This document shows positions 43,639 through 53,060 of a stretch of DNA of 64,000 bases, in pieces. A program made the translations under genes and the position numbers. Position 1 is the first letter of the stretch; each line of letters opens with the position of its first letter. The notes beneath the pieces were generated by a model. It made no database searches, was not told where the DNA came from, and saw nothing but the letters and a program-made list of their open reading frames with translations. This stretch comes from Mytilinidion resinicola (taxonomy: Eukaryota > Ascomycota > Dothideomycetes > Mytilinidiales > Mytilinidiaceae), in NCBI RefSeq assembly GCF_010093595.1, contig NW_022985464.1, positions 382,161-446,160 of the forward strand, written 5' to 3'.

Positions 43639-44800
43639 TTAGAAGCCGTATAGAAAAGTTAGAATGTAGAATATTACTACTCTGTAGCATACGGAAATGA
43701 GGAATGATGCTGGATGAGGAATAGCAAGAGCTTCGTTGAGGCAGCGCCGCGCCTGCCGTGACACTAGAAAACTGTCCCTCGACATCAGAATCGTTTCGTG
43801 ATAGTAATACTCTGCCACGTTCCTCACGCCCGCATCAGTCACCTTCTTGAGCAGAGGCCCCTCCTCCGGCCGCTCTTTATGCTCCCAAGAGTCTTTGACA
43901 ACTAAAGACTGGCCCGATTTATCCCCGTGGACTTCCCAACAGGGCGTCGCTCGACCTGCCGCACACCGCCGTCGCTTTATAACACCATCGAGATGGTATC
44001 GCTCTGGTAGTGCATTCCGCGTGATTTCGATGTATCTGCTGCCCATTTCTCCGCATGTAGTGGGATTAAATCCGAGGTCCTTTGCAGCCGCACACAGATA
44101 TCCCAAGACTGCGGATATGAACATCAGCGCATTCTCATGTATGTCGAATGTTTTCGAGGCGATTGCTCCGAGCCGGTCGAATGCCCAGAGCCGCATGCCG
44201 CAGAGTGTAAGACCAGTAACAGATCGTCGGGTGTCTTGCGCTGCAAAGATCTCCCGAGCATATTGAGACACGAGGACGTCGCACCGTCGCAGGGAGCACC
44301 ATCGTCGAACGTCTCGTTCCGCCGGCCATAGATGATGCCAATGTCTAGCTTCCGTTTGCTGACAGATCCGGGGATAGGCTTGTTCGGTGTGGCAAAGCAC
44401 CGCTGACGCATTGGAGGTTTGAAGCCTCGTTCGTTCGCGAACTGGAGAAATTGATCGATGTGGTGACGGAGCCAGCGCAGCACGTCGGGCTCCGCACAAC
44501 CCTCTAGCCACTTCGCCCAACCAATGCAGTCCGTGTATAGAGGGTTTCCGACTTCCTTGCACCGCTCAAACACAGCTGTGGCCATCTCACCGAGCTGTGC
44601 TCCGCCAACAAATAAGTTGAAGTACTGTTGGTGGTCGACGATAAGATTCCCCTCCAACTCGCCCTTCGGAATTAGATCGGCGTCCTGCCTCAGATCAGAT
44701 GTGTCCGCGAAACTGTCCGTGTTGAAGGACCATGGTGTCTGTTGGAACGACGCTTTTGCTATGTTTGAAGGATAAGGCAGAGGCAGCTGGGAGCAGCTGT
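43639..44800 (-). pseudogene. FunK1 (fungal-type) protein kinase, frameshifted and C-terminally truncated
   Basis: The minus strand reads TPWSFNTDSFADTSDLRQDA (about 44,730), FVGGAQLGEMATAVFERCKE, then FATPNKPIPGSVSKRKLDIG, all hallmarks of the FunK1 N-terminal region. The next conserved part, REIFAAQDTRRSVTGLTLCG then RLWAFDRLGAIASKTFDIHE, lies in another frame, so there is a frameshift near 44,270. It continues to SLVVKDSWEHKERPEEGPLL and NVAEYYYHETI, then ends at a stop at 43639 before the catalytic HRD and DFG motifs. The gene is therefore both frameshifted and lacking its catalytic lobe. FunK1 kinases are expanded in many fungi and are of mostly unknown role. Confidence 0.78.
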
Positions 44801-45063
44801 AGGATACCTATAAGTCTAAGGGATAGACTTCGTCCGACCACATTGGTTAGCCAAGCCGTACATGGTTGAATTCTACCCTCACCTAGATTAGCAGCGAGAC
44901 CCTCGAAAGAGAGCAGACGTCCTTGAGCATTTGCGTCGGGCAATGTCTACTTCAACGTATCGCGAAACGAATCGAGTTCATCCTTGATGGGATCAGCCTC
45001 AATGGCTTGTCTTTGAAAGTCGAGCCATGGATGGGAGAGGCCGATTGAGATGACGTGTGAGCA

Positions 45064-45181
45064 TACAGTATCCCCCCCTGTACGGATTGGACACGATCGT
45101 GCGTAGAACAAGGGATTTTACATACAAAAACCCTTGTTTTGCGCACGGTCGTGTCCAGTCCGTACAGGGGGGGATACTGTA
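45064..45181. mobile_element. Hairpin MITE, 118 bp with near-perfect inverted halves
   Basis: The left half TACAGTATCCCCCCCTGTAC is repeated inverted at the right end (GTACAGGGGGGGATACTGTA). The complementarity continues with few mismatches into the centre, so nearly the whole element folds into one hairpin. TA at both tips fits Tc1/mariner or pogo target duplication. The tips do not match pogo-1 or pogo-2 here. No coding capacity. Confidence 0.9.
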
Positions 45182-45490
45182 GTCATAGATAACACGCTAT
45201 TCCTTAGAAGGAAGGACCCTGCGCCTCAAATGAGTGTGGCGAAGGAAACTCTGTCGTCATAGCACTTCTGCTCGCACTACCAAGTCTAAACATATGCTGC
45301 CGCACATGCGCCTGATTGATATCGGATAATGAAACATGCAATGAACTAGGTAACAAGAATGAAGGGAGCTGATCCTAGACCCGTTTCGTGACTTGTAGTT
45401 GCTGGCATGTAGCCTTTTAGGGTTGGATCTGGCTTAGCTTTGAAACTGCTCTAAAAATAGCCTCCGGGTCTCGAAATGGGGCTCCTCAGG

Positions 45491-46285
45491 TCACCCACTT
45501 TCGAGAGACTCGATGTCTCGAACCACTTCCTCAGCAGATCCATATTCCTTCTGCCAGCACTTTAAGGTGACTGCGCTGCAAACATGTTGGTCTTGGGGGA
45601 ACTGCCGGTTCGCGAATCTGTCTCCCACCTTCTCATACCATCCATCTTCGCCGTCGATAATGTCGGGGAACACAGCATGACCCATCATAATGAAGTAGAT
45701 AGTGCACCCTAGCGCAAAGAGGTCCGTTTTGACGTCCGCATCGAAAGGATCGTCTCGTGGACAGTAGAACCTGCAAGGTTCGCCGCTCCAGCCGTCAAGG
45801 AGCACCTCGCCGTTCTCCGACAGTTGTTTCCCCTGGAAGTCGGAAAGCTTGATGTGAAGCCCCTCATCGAGAAGTAGATTTGTAGGTTGGATGTCGCAGT
45901 GAAGAACGCGTCGCGCATGGATCCACGCGACTGCCTCGGCAGCCTCTCGGCACCAGGCCAGCCGCTGCTTGAGCGAAGGGAGCGGTTTGCCCGACTCGAG
46001 CATATAGTCCGCTACGTTTCCGTTCAGGGCGCGTTCTAGGTAGAGTCCTGTCTTTGAGGAGTTCTTGAGCCTTATGATCCGCTCATGTCGCCCGATAATC
46101 TCAAGAAGGTTCCTCTCTGCTTCGAGACGGGTCATGTCTCCGCCAGGGGCAAGAGGATATTTGAAGACGGTGGAGTCATCTACCTCTCCGATGAATGCAC
46201 TGCTTCCCGAGGCAAGGACTCGCTTCACTCCTGGGGGACAGTAATGCTGGTAAATAGTAATAGTTGGGTCTTTATCGTTCTCCAT
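45491..46285 (-). CDS. Compact protein-kinase-like protein with HCD and DFQG motifs
   Basis: A 264-residue single-exon kinase-fold protein. A short Gly loop region (VLASGSSAFIGEV) precedes the likely ATP-binding Lys in TVFKYPL. The catalytic loop reads VLHCDIQPTNLLLD (HRD is HCD, Asp and Asn kept) and the metal-binding motif reads LSDFQG (DFG replaced by DFQG). It continues with DGWSGEPCRFYCPRDD in place of the activation segment and DVKTDLFALGCTIYFIMMG (helix F). The Asp residues needed for catalysis remain, so activity is possible, but the motif departures resemble the small atypical kinases common in filamentous fungi. Role unknown. It lies downstream of no obvious operon-like partner; the FunK1 relic is on the same strand. 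Confidence 0.82.
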   Translation of the reverse strand: MENDKDPTITIYQHYCPPGVKRVLASGSSAFIGEVDDSTVFKYPLAPGGDMTRLEAERNLLEIIGRHERIIRLKNSSKTGLYLERALNGNVADYMLESGKPLPSLKQRLAWCREAAEAVAWIHARRVLHCDIQPTNLLLDEGLHIKLSDFQGKQLSENGEVLLDGWSGEPCRFYCPRDDPFDADVKTDLFALGCTIYFIMMGHAVFPDIIDGEDGWYEKVGDRFANRQFPQDQHVCSAVTLKCWQKEYGSAEEVVRDIESLESG

Positions 46286-46711
46286 AGTAAGTTGTAAGAG
46301 CTGAGGAATTGGAAGAACCCCGCATGGCCATTGGCTTGGATTAATAACTTGGGCCGTGTGCCCAGGCAGTCTGAGCGTTCAAGGCTAGCGAAACAACAAA
46401 GTGTTTAAATCTGTATTCATAACTTCACGACATGGATTGTTCACATTGACGGCACACATCCCACCTAGCCAAACGAAAGTAATCCAGAGTCTGCTATATC
46501 ATAAATGAGCGCATATTGAAGAGAATCCACGGTCCATGTGCACGCACAATCTTGCGACACACCACCGCCACGCCTTCCATACTTCCGTCCCCTCAAGTAG
46601 ACCCAGACCGTTTCCAAGGATACGGTTGCACTGCCCAATGGTCAGGGCGGCTTGACCTAAAGTTCTCAGCGTGTCACAGAAAGGTTCATTACATGCGCCG
46701 TACGGACCTGT
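46286..46711. other. Intergenic upstream of the kinase gene
   Basis: Holds the promoter of the minus-strand kinase. Short frames are unsupported. Confidence 0.3.
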
Positions 46712-46906
46712 CTAACACTTTGGGCAAATATGACCGGGTGCCCTAACCGTCGAGCTTCCGAGGTGTACGTCCTTGTATGCCGTGCAGTTTGGGCCTCCAG
46801 GGTTCTGACATTGAACAAGTGTGACATCTTGGGTCACATGCTTCGGAGTTTCGGTACAGTTTTGATATACCCTGCGGACGATGCGTCGTTGGCATCCACA
46901 AGCCAT
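46712..46906 (-). CDS. Small Cys-rich protein, possible
   Basis: A 64-residue frame beginning MACGCQRRIVRRVYQNC and ending ICPKC immediately before the stop. Eight Cys residues in Cys-x-Cys and spaced pairs, and a terminal C-x-x-C, resemble short conserved ascomycete proteins of unknown role that likely bind zinc. No signal peptide is visible. It could be only part of a larger gene or a chance frame. Confidence 0.4.
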   Translation of the reverse strand: MACGCQRRIVRRVYQNCTETPKHVTQDVTLVQCQNPGGPNCTAYKDVHLGSSTVRAPGHICPKC

Positions 46907-47599
46907 GGTGTCGTTCGGCTTTAGGTGCAGAGGGGTAGAATGAAGTCGGCTACGGGCACGGCAGATCCAGAGGTGAGACGGGAACTTGGTTTCTATCAGG
47001 AGTAGCGGTTCACGGGGCCTGAACTGGTTGTGGATTTGGAGCGGGGGCTATTGAGGAGTCTCTATATTGCGTCCAAGTGCAACTACGAAGCGTTTATAAC
47101 CTTCTGTTGTCTGATGGCTCCGCGGAGGCCGCTCTCAGCTGTAGAGCATACTCCTGGCCTTCAACAACTATATATGGCGCCGTGGCGCTTTATCTTATCG
47201 AGCGGGGTACTGGACGCCAACAGTTCAATCCATCCCGAGAGGACGATAGCAGACAACCGGCCTTGTTGTGACTCATGACACCCAGTTGCCAAGACTAGGC
47301 AGACGATGAATCCGACACTGGCTGCCTAGATGCCAAGCCAATAATGCTGATGTCTGGTTGACTCCATCTTGCGATACTATCTTGAGCGACAGGTTGCCCT
47401 TTAAATCAACAGTCCATGGATGGGCTAGAGGGAAGCCCCCGACCTCCTAACGCAAAGACAGCCGAACCCCGAATGCAATCAGGCGTGTAACAGTTTGTCC
47501 CTATGCTTCCTCGCCGCCAACTTCCTTCCTTTCAGCCACCTCCTTTCGCCCGTTCAAGCAACGCCATCCTATAAGATGTTAGGAGAGAATTTAGGACTG
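46907..47599. other. No supported gene
   Basis: Short plus-strand frames at 47030-47278 are overlapping and featureless. I see nothing supported here. Confidence 0.3.
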
Positions 47600-48191
47600 C
47601 TATACATCGTCAACGTACATTGACTCGTATCTTTTTGTACAATCTTCAGCCGTTTTCCCCTCAAGCGTTTTGGTTATCTTTCTGTAATCCGTATTTCCAC
47701 TTCTTCTAAACTTCAGTAGTATTATAGTTTCTGCCTCGCTCCAATTCAACTCTGATTCGCTAGATTGCTTGACTAGTAGGAACAGCTCGTTTTCTTTGAG
47801 CCTCAAGGACGACAACCTTTCACTTGGTAAGTCGGAGGATCTACTATCGCGTAAGAACTTACAGATATGCATATCTTTCCCCACATATTTCTGCCGTCTG
47901 CTCTAGTGTATCTCCGATTTGCTGCCATGATTTGCAGAGATTGACCAACCTCAGCAACTCTATGTCGTTTTTAGTCGTCCACCGCTTAGCCTTCCACCGC
48001 TTAGCCGTGGTACGCTGGAAGGTCACTGGGGCTGGGGACAGAGGTACTGGGCCTGTTTGAGGGGATCGTAACGCGTAGTTGCCTGTCAAAAAGTCAAAGT
48101 AATTCTCAGTACGCGGCCGGTCGTTTGTGTGCGCGTGTTCACCCGGTGGATCTTCTGCAGGCTCCGGGTTCAGCAAACTTAATATGTTCAT
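47600..48191 (-). CDS. Myb/SANT-like DNA-binding protein (two exons)
   Basis: Exons 48191-47863 and 47822-47600 are joined by a short 40-bp intron with a GTAAGT donor, giving 183 residues. Two Myb/SANT-like repeats are visible. The first (about residues 70-110) is RWTTKNDIELLRLVNLCKSW followed by QQIGDTLEQTAEICGERY. The second (about 135-180) is LNWSEAETIILLKFRRSG followed by YRKITKTLEGKTAEDCTKRY. Tandem small Myb proteins of this type occur in many ascomycete accessory regions and are likely nuclear DNA-binding proteins. The 40-bp intron is short for fungi, so the junction is probable but not certain. A promoter lies upstream of 48191. Confidence 0.7.
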
Positions 48192-50198
48192 GTTATTGAA
48201 GTTTTGTTATGATCTGAAGAGATAACCCGAACGAAGAGATGAGGTTCGAACTGCAATAGAGTCATGCCGACAGCCTCTTATATGATATCAAAACAGACTT
48301 CGGGTGCTAGTGGGCAAAGGCCCTTGGTTGACCGACCGACTGGGGTCATACGCGTCGCATGAGCAAGCAATAACCGTAACAGAATTTCTATCCTCGCTTT
48401 TGTTAGTATGTGATTCTGAAGCCGCAGAAGCCTGGACGTCATATTCGCGTAACTCCCATCCGATGGGACTCGCTGCTGCCTCTTGCGTTACTTGTAGCCG
48501 TAAAGAGCGCTTTAGACATGTCTATCGTACTACAAGGAGGTGTGGCTGGCTGCTTGCCTCTAGCGATGTGCTCAAAGCATCGGCAGGCAGAGCATCAGAG
48601 GCCCTGAGGTGCAAGACGTATGTTTCCGTGATCGGCTAATTGAATGGCCTGCCGGGCACCACGAGAAACAAGACCTCATGCCCATTACAGGCAGAGAGGA
48701 GCGGGAAACATGACCTCTTGCCTTCGGCGGTGTGCTCCGAGCGTCAAAAAGGAAAGCATGAGAGTTGACAGTCAACGAGGCTCTGTGGCTTAGTCGCGGA
48801 AACTATGCTAGCCGGAAATCGGAGCCCAGTGGTGGGGCAGTCACATGGTCTAGGCTTTTGAGCAAATGCTAGGATGTGCAAACTTCAACAGCGCCTCGAA
48901 GACGCCCCCTTCTCCAGCAAAGTTTGTGTTGTCTCTCAGGTAAGCAATGCAGTGGTGCAAGAGGGTCCATTGACCTGGAGTCCGGTCCTGGAGGAGGACA
49001 ATTTGGCGCACAGACGATATTCTGCCCTCGAGGGCATAGAATCGTCTGTGCGCAGTGGCTTGCATGAACTCGGCGAGGATGTGCAATTAGTCTTGGCTAG
49101 GGCAGTAGAGGTTGGCAAGCCTTCACCAGATGGACGTGAAAGGTCGTCAGCCACTTCCCCTTGGTGATTATCGGATGCCGGGACGGGTAGGTTGTCAAAG
49201 AGCCAGGACTTGAACGCAATAGATCCAGGGGATCCGAAGGCGGCACGGAGAGGACCGACATGGTGACATGGAGCTGGTTACGCCCGGCTTTGCTGAGGAT
49301 ACACGTTTGCCTTCAACCACAGCTCCTCCGCTTGTCGCCTGCAGGCTCCTCTGCAGCTTTCATTCATTCTGCGCCTCCTTCCTACACCGCTTCTCATATT
49401 TTCCTGCGGCTCCTGCATTGAGCGAACTGTGCACGTTTGCCTTCTGTTGCTCTGCATCGAGTCCACCACACACCCTCTTTCTTCTGCTTACGCCACGCAC
49501 GCAATGACTTCTGTTCCTGGCCTCTGGCCCCATATATGTGTAGTCTCATAGATTGTGACACTTAGCTGAGCTCGGACATATCCTAGATTGTGAATATTTC
49601 AAGCCATTGGCTGGTGTTTCAATGGCCGATGTTCATAGACACGCTGACGGATTAAGCCATTGAAAGTCGTTTCTGCACAATCTTGGGATGACGTCTGGAT
49701 TCACGGCGATTATCGAGAGCTGGAACTCCGATACGGCCGAGCTCCACCCTGATACGATTCATGGCAAGCGTCCGTGGCGAAGAAGTGAGCAGTCGCACCA
49801 GATGCGTCGTCGGGTCGAATCTGGCTTCTGGTAATGAAGAGTCGAGACTTGGAGTCAATGCGCGGCACGGAGGGCGTCAAATTGCGGCACAGTAACGACC
49901 ATGTTGATATATCTGGTTGCGCCTGACTACATGGGCATGTCTTCTGCGCCTACTTTACGGCTGCAGCTTTTACCCGCCTCTCTTTGCCTACACTACAAGG
50001 CCCTTTTATTGACTTTCTCTGCGTTAGCGTCTTTCTACTAGTCTGTTTCTCCCACTTGCATAACCAAACTATTAGGGAGGTGAAGATACCTATAGGGGTA
50101 ATAGGACAAGTATGAAATCCTAAGCTTTAGTTTTCTCGCCCTAACATCTTTACAGCAAAATTCAAATTTCTCAAGTCATCTCACAAGGTTCCAGTTTC
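48192..50198. other. Gene-poor stretch with a 48-bp palindrome
   Basis: About 2 kb of balanced composition with only short overlapping frames. The one structural feature is the palindrome at 49006-49053. No gene can be supported. Confidence 0.35.
49006..49053. repeat. 48-bp near-perfect palindrome centred on CTCGAG
   Basis: GCGCACAGACGATATTCTGC on the left is mirrored by an inverted arm ending ATCGTCTGTGCGC. The two halves differ only by a small asymmetry (ATATTCTG versus ATAGAATC). The tight centre CCCTCGAGGG would form a stable cruciform. Confidence 0.8.
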
Positions 50199-51035
50199 AT
50201 GGCGCAACCATTGGATCCTCCCGCCGCTTCAATATACAGTTTTTGCAGTGTCCATGATAGCAGGTCATCAAATTCGTCTATTATTGCTCCGCAGTCTACC
50301 TGTGAAAGCTATCCCGACAATCCAGGCAAATGTTCCCTCTGTCCTTGTTCCAACTTCGAAACGGACAGCGATCGTTATTTGAAAACAAGGTTCTATAGGA
50401 ATCTCCCACCGAAGATGTGCCGAAAATGCGGACACCAGGACTCTAATCACGTACCATCTGGTGCGCAGGTCGTGGGCAGCGAATGCGGGTTCGGTGTAAT
50501 TTCACCTCCCGACAACCAACAGAATCTCCAGCATCCAGCCTCTCCACAAGACTCCTTACATATCAATCTCGAAAAGGAGAACCTAGAGCTGAAACAGGAA
50601 CTAAGGGCTGCAAAAGAACGTTGCTCCGAATGGGAGACAAATACCGGCACCTTCTTGTTACGAGCCAGGCAGTGCCTGCAATCACAGAAGGACGAGAACA
50701 CCGAACTTCAGAAGCGCTTGGAGGAACTGAGGGCTAGAAAAGAACTTTGCTCCAAACGGGGCACGAAAGCCGAAGCAAACATGTCGCAAAACGAAGGGCC
50801 CCTACAATTACAGGACGAGAACACTAAACTGCAGAAGCGCTCGATACCCCTGGAATGGCGGAACCCCAAACGCCAGAAGCAGTTGGGGCCCAAGAACGAC
50901 GAACATATTATCCAGGGGGGGATGGGCAGAATGGGGCGGGTCGGGAAAGAGGAAGCGACTGTAAGTTCAAATGAAGAGGCTCAAGTACCAATTTTGGATA
51001 TTTTCGACGACCTAGACCATTGCAAGATGGTATGA
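50199..51035 (+). CDS. Hypothetical Cys-rich, coiled-coil protein
   Basis: A single-exon 278-residue protein with no recognised family. Residues 44-75 contain two Cys pairs, CSLCPC and then MCRKCGHQDSNH, which could bind zinc. The middle (about 120-215) is a predicted coiled coil with heptad-like Leu/Glu repeats; two similar segments (ELRAAKERCSEWETNTG and ELRARKELCSKRGTKAE) suggest an internal duplication. The C-terminus is acidic (ILDIFDDLDH). A nuclear or scaffold role is only a guess. The start at 50199 follows a purine-rich leader and the first Met is the only reasonable one. Confidence 0.6.
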   Translation: MAQPLDPPAASIYSFCSVHDSRSSNSSIIAPQSTCESYPDNPGKCSLCPCSNFETDSDRYLKTRFYRNLPPKMCRKCGHQDSNHVPSGAQVVGSECGFGVISPPDNQQNLQHPASPQDSLHINLEKENLELKQELRAAKERCSEWETNTGTFLLRARQCLQSQKDENTELQKRLEELRARKELCSKRGTKAEANMSQNEGPLQLQDENTKLQKRSIPLEWRNPKRQKQLGPKNDEHIIQGGMGRMGRVGKEEATVSSNEEAQVPILDIFDDLDHCKMV

Positions 51036-51412
51036 TAAGACCCTGATGATGGTGCGTAGACCAACCCATTCATATCCACCCTTCTTCATCGCGCTCCACT
51101 CTACTTTATATGGTGTCAATTGCTCCATTTTCCTTGCAACAAACTTATCAAGCTCTGACTCTGAGACAGGGGCGAGGTTCTCAATATGGTGGGTATTGCA
51201 AATGGTCTTCATGCCAGGCTGTCGGTAGAGGTGGTCGAAATCCGTACGGTGATGAAGGAGCGATGGTAGATCTAGCATTATTTGGTGGAGCATCCGTTGG
51301 TGGAATTTGGGCATCCTCTTCGTCCCTAGCGTTGCGTTGTAGGAGATTCATGTTTAGTTGTCTTTGAGGGAGGGTTACCTTTAAAGGGGGTTTATCTTTG
51401 AAGGAGTTATCT

Positions 51413-52545
51413 TTAAAGGAGGTTTACCAAACTATTACAGGTTGAAATGGGTCGCCGGGTGCGGTCCCGTTTCACGGTTCGGGTGGAGCTGGAGGCGAAG
51501 CTGGAGAAGGGTATTCTCAAGGCTTTGAAACCTTCCTCCGGGACAGTCAGCAATTGTATATAGGCTAGCATCGATTTAATGCTCACCTTCTGAAACTGGT
51601 TTCTGCGTTGATAACTTGGACGATCGCAAGCTGGATGTTGCGGCATGAGCATGTGGTTCACTGACTCGGCGTCCTGATACGATTTCTCGGAATTCAAGTC
51701 ATTAGCGGGTCCGCTGCTTTGTCGCTTGGCTTGCGCGAAATCAACAATTGAAAACATGCTTCCTAGAACAGCGGAAAGCCCGTTAGTACATACTTTTACA
51801 TCCTTCAACCTCCAGCCGACATAGACATGCATGCAGCGTATCACCAAGAACCCTTCTCACAGCAACCTTCACCGAATTTGGAGAGCCGCGATATAGGGTC
51901 GAGGGGCGGCGGAGGTCAAAGGTTGGGGGAAGGCTTGTGGCGTCTCGGGGTCGGGCATCGGCTTAGTAAGACAGGGAATGAATTTCTCAATCTATAGAAC
52001 TCTTCGCGTGCCGAAAATCTACCAGTTTCAGCCAGCCGATGCGAGCCAGCAAAACCCTGTAATGACGGCAGCCAGTGCACCTAAGCTAGCCGCAAGCAAA
52101 GGCCTCTCTAATAGTATAGCCAGACAACATTCACTATAAATGGGATTTTTCACTTACCCCCAAGTTCATTTTTCAACCGAGGAAGATGAGGTAGATCATT
52201 TTCCGCTTCCACGCACAAAGCACTGACAGACTTTGACGAGATCCAGCCCAATAGTTTCCAACCCTTTTCTGATGGGAATTCTCCTGGCACAATAACATAT
52301 GCGTGGAAGGTTTTCTCGTTGTGGGGATTGGGGACGCAACTCATAACGCGAATGCTACTGAGATTAGAGCATGACTCCATGATCTTACATATTTCGGGGA
52401 TTGCTGCTTCAGGAAATGGCGGGGGATCTGTAAAGGCGACGATACGGTATTTGTGCCCTTGGTGATCGAATGGGCGGGAGGATGTGTTGCCCGAAACGAA
52501 TACCTCTGCATCTATGTCGTTTATGTTGACTTCTGATTGTTGCAT
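51413..52545 (-). CDS. Hypothetical two-exon protein
   Basis: Exon 1 (52545-52158) encodes MQQSEVNINDIDAEVFVSGN through RLKNELGG and ends at a perfect GTAAGT donor. A TTCTAG acceptor at 51764-51763 leads in frame to exon 2 (51762-51413), beginning SMFSIVDFAQAKRQ and reading to a stop at 51413, for 245 residues. The 395-bp intron is long for this genome, and a further intron at 51586 (GTGAGC) is possible. No domain is recognised. A minus-strand frame at 51012-51314 may be an additional downstream exon. Confidence 0.4.
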
Positions 52546-53060
52546 TTATGTTGCAGGATCCATGGGGAATGGTAGGAGGGAAAGTGGGCGATAGAGTCTG
52601 AGGAAGATGGAAACGGGTAACTAAAGGAGGCTTTATATGACGGGCGCTTGATTAGCCTGCTATGTCATATCTAGCTTCCAGCTTCTACTACTACTCCTAC
52701 GTGCATGCGCCATGCTGTTTACAGCCTCTGAATGGAGGTCGCCAAACGCCACGGAAGGCATGTGGACCACTGTGTGCTGCGCGTGAGTTGTTGAATGATG
52801 TCGTAAATATACTTTGGCGCTGCTTATAGTCGTGGCAAGCGCTTTCGACATGCTCGTTTGCATGTCTGGAAGGGACTAAGGAACGCGTATGCCTGCATCG
52901 GGGGCATCGAACGGTATAGAGGGGTGTACCTGCGGAGAATAAAGTGTCAGTGACCCATTGCAGTGTAAAGACGTGTGGGGCAGATACCTATTGCATAACA
53001 ACTTTGATGTCAACGCCCACTATTCTTGTGCGGCTGCTCCCGCAGGATGCAGAGTTTCAT
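52546..53060. other. Intergenic sequence up to the second AT-rich block
   Basis: Upstream region of the previous gene. A small frame at 52660-52863 has no recognisable domain. Composition turns TA-rich at about 53,060. Confidence 0.35.
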
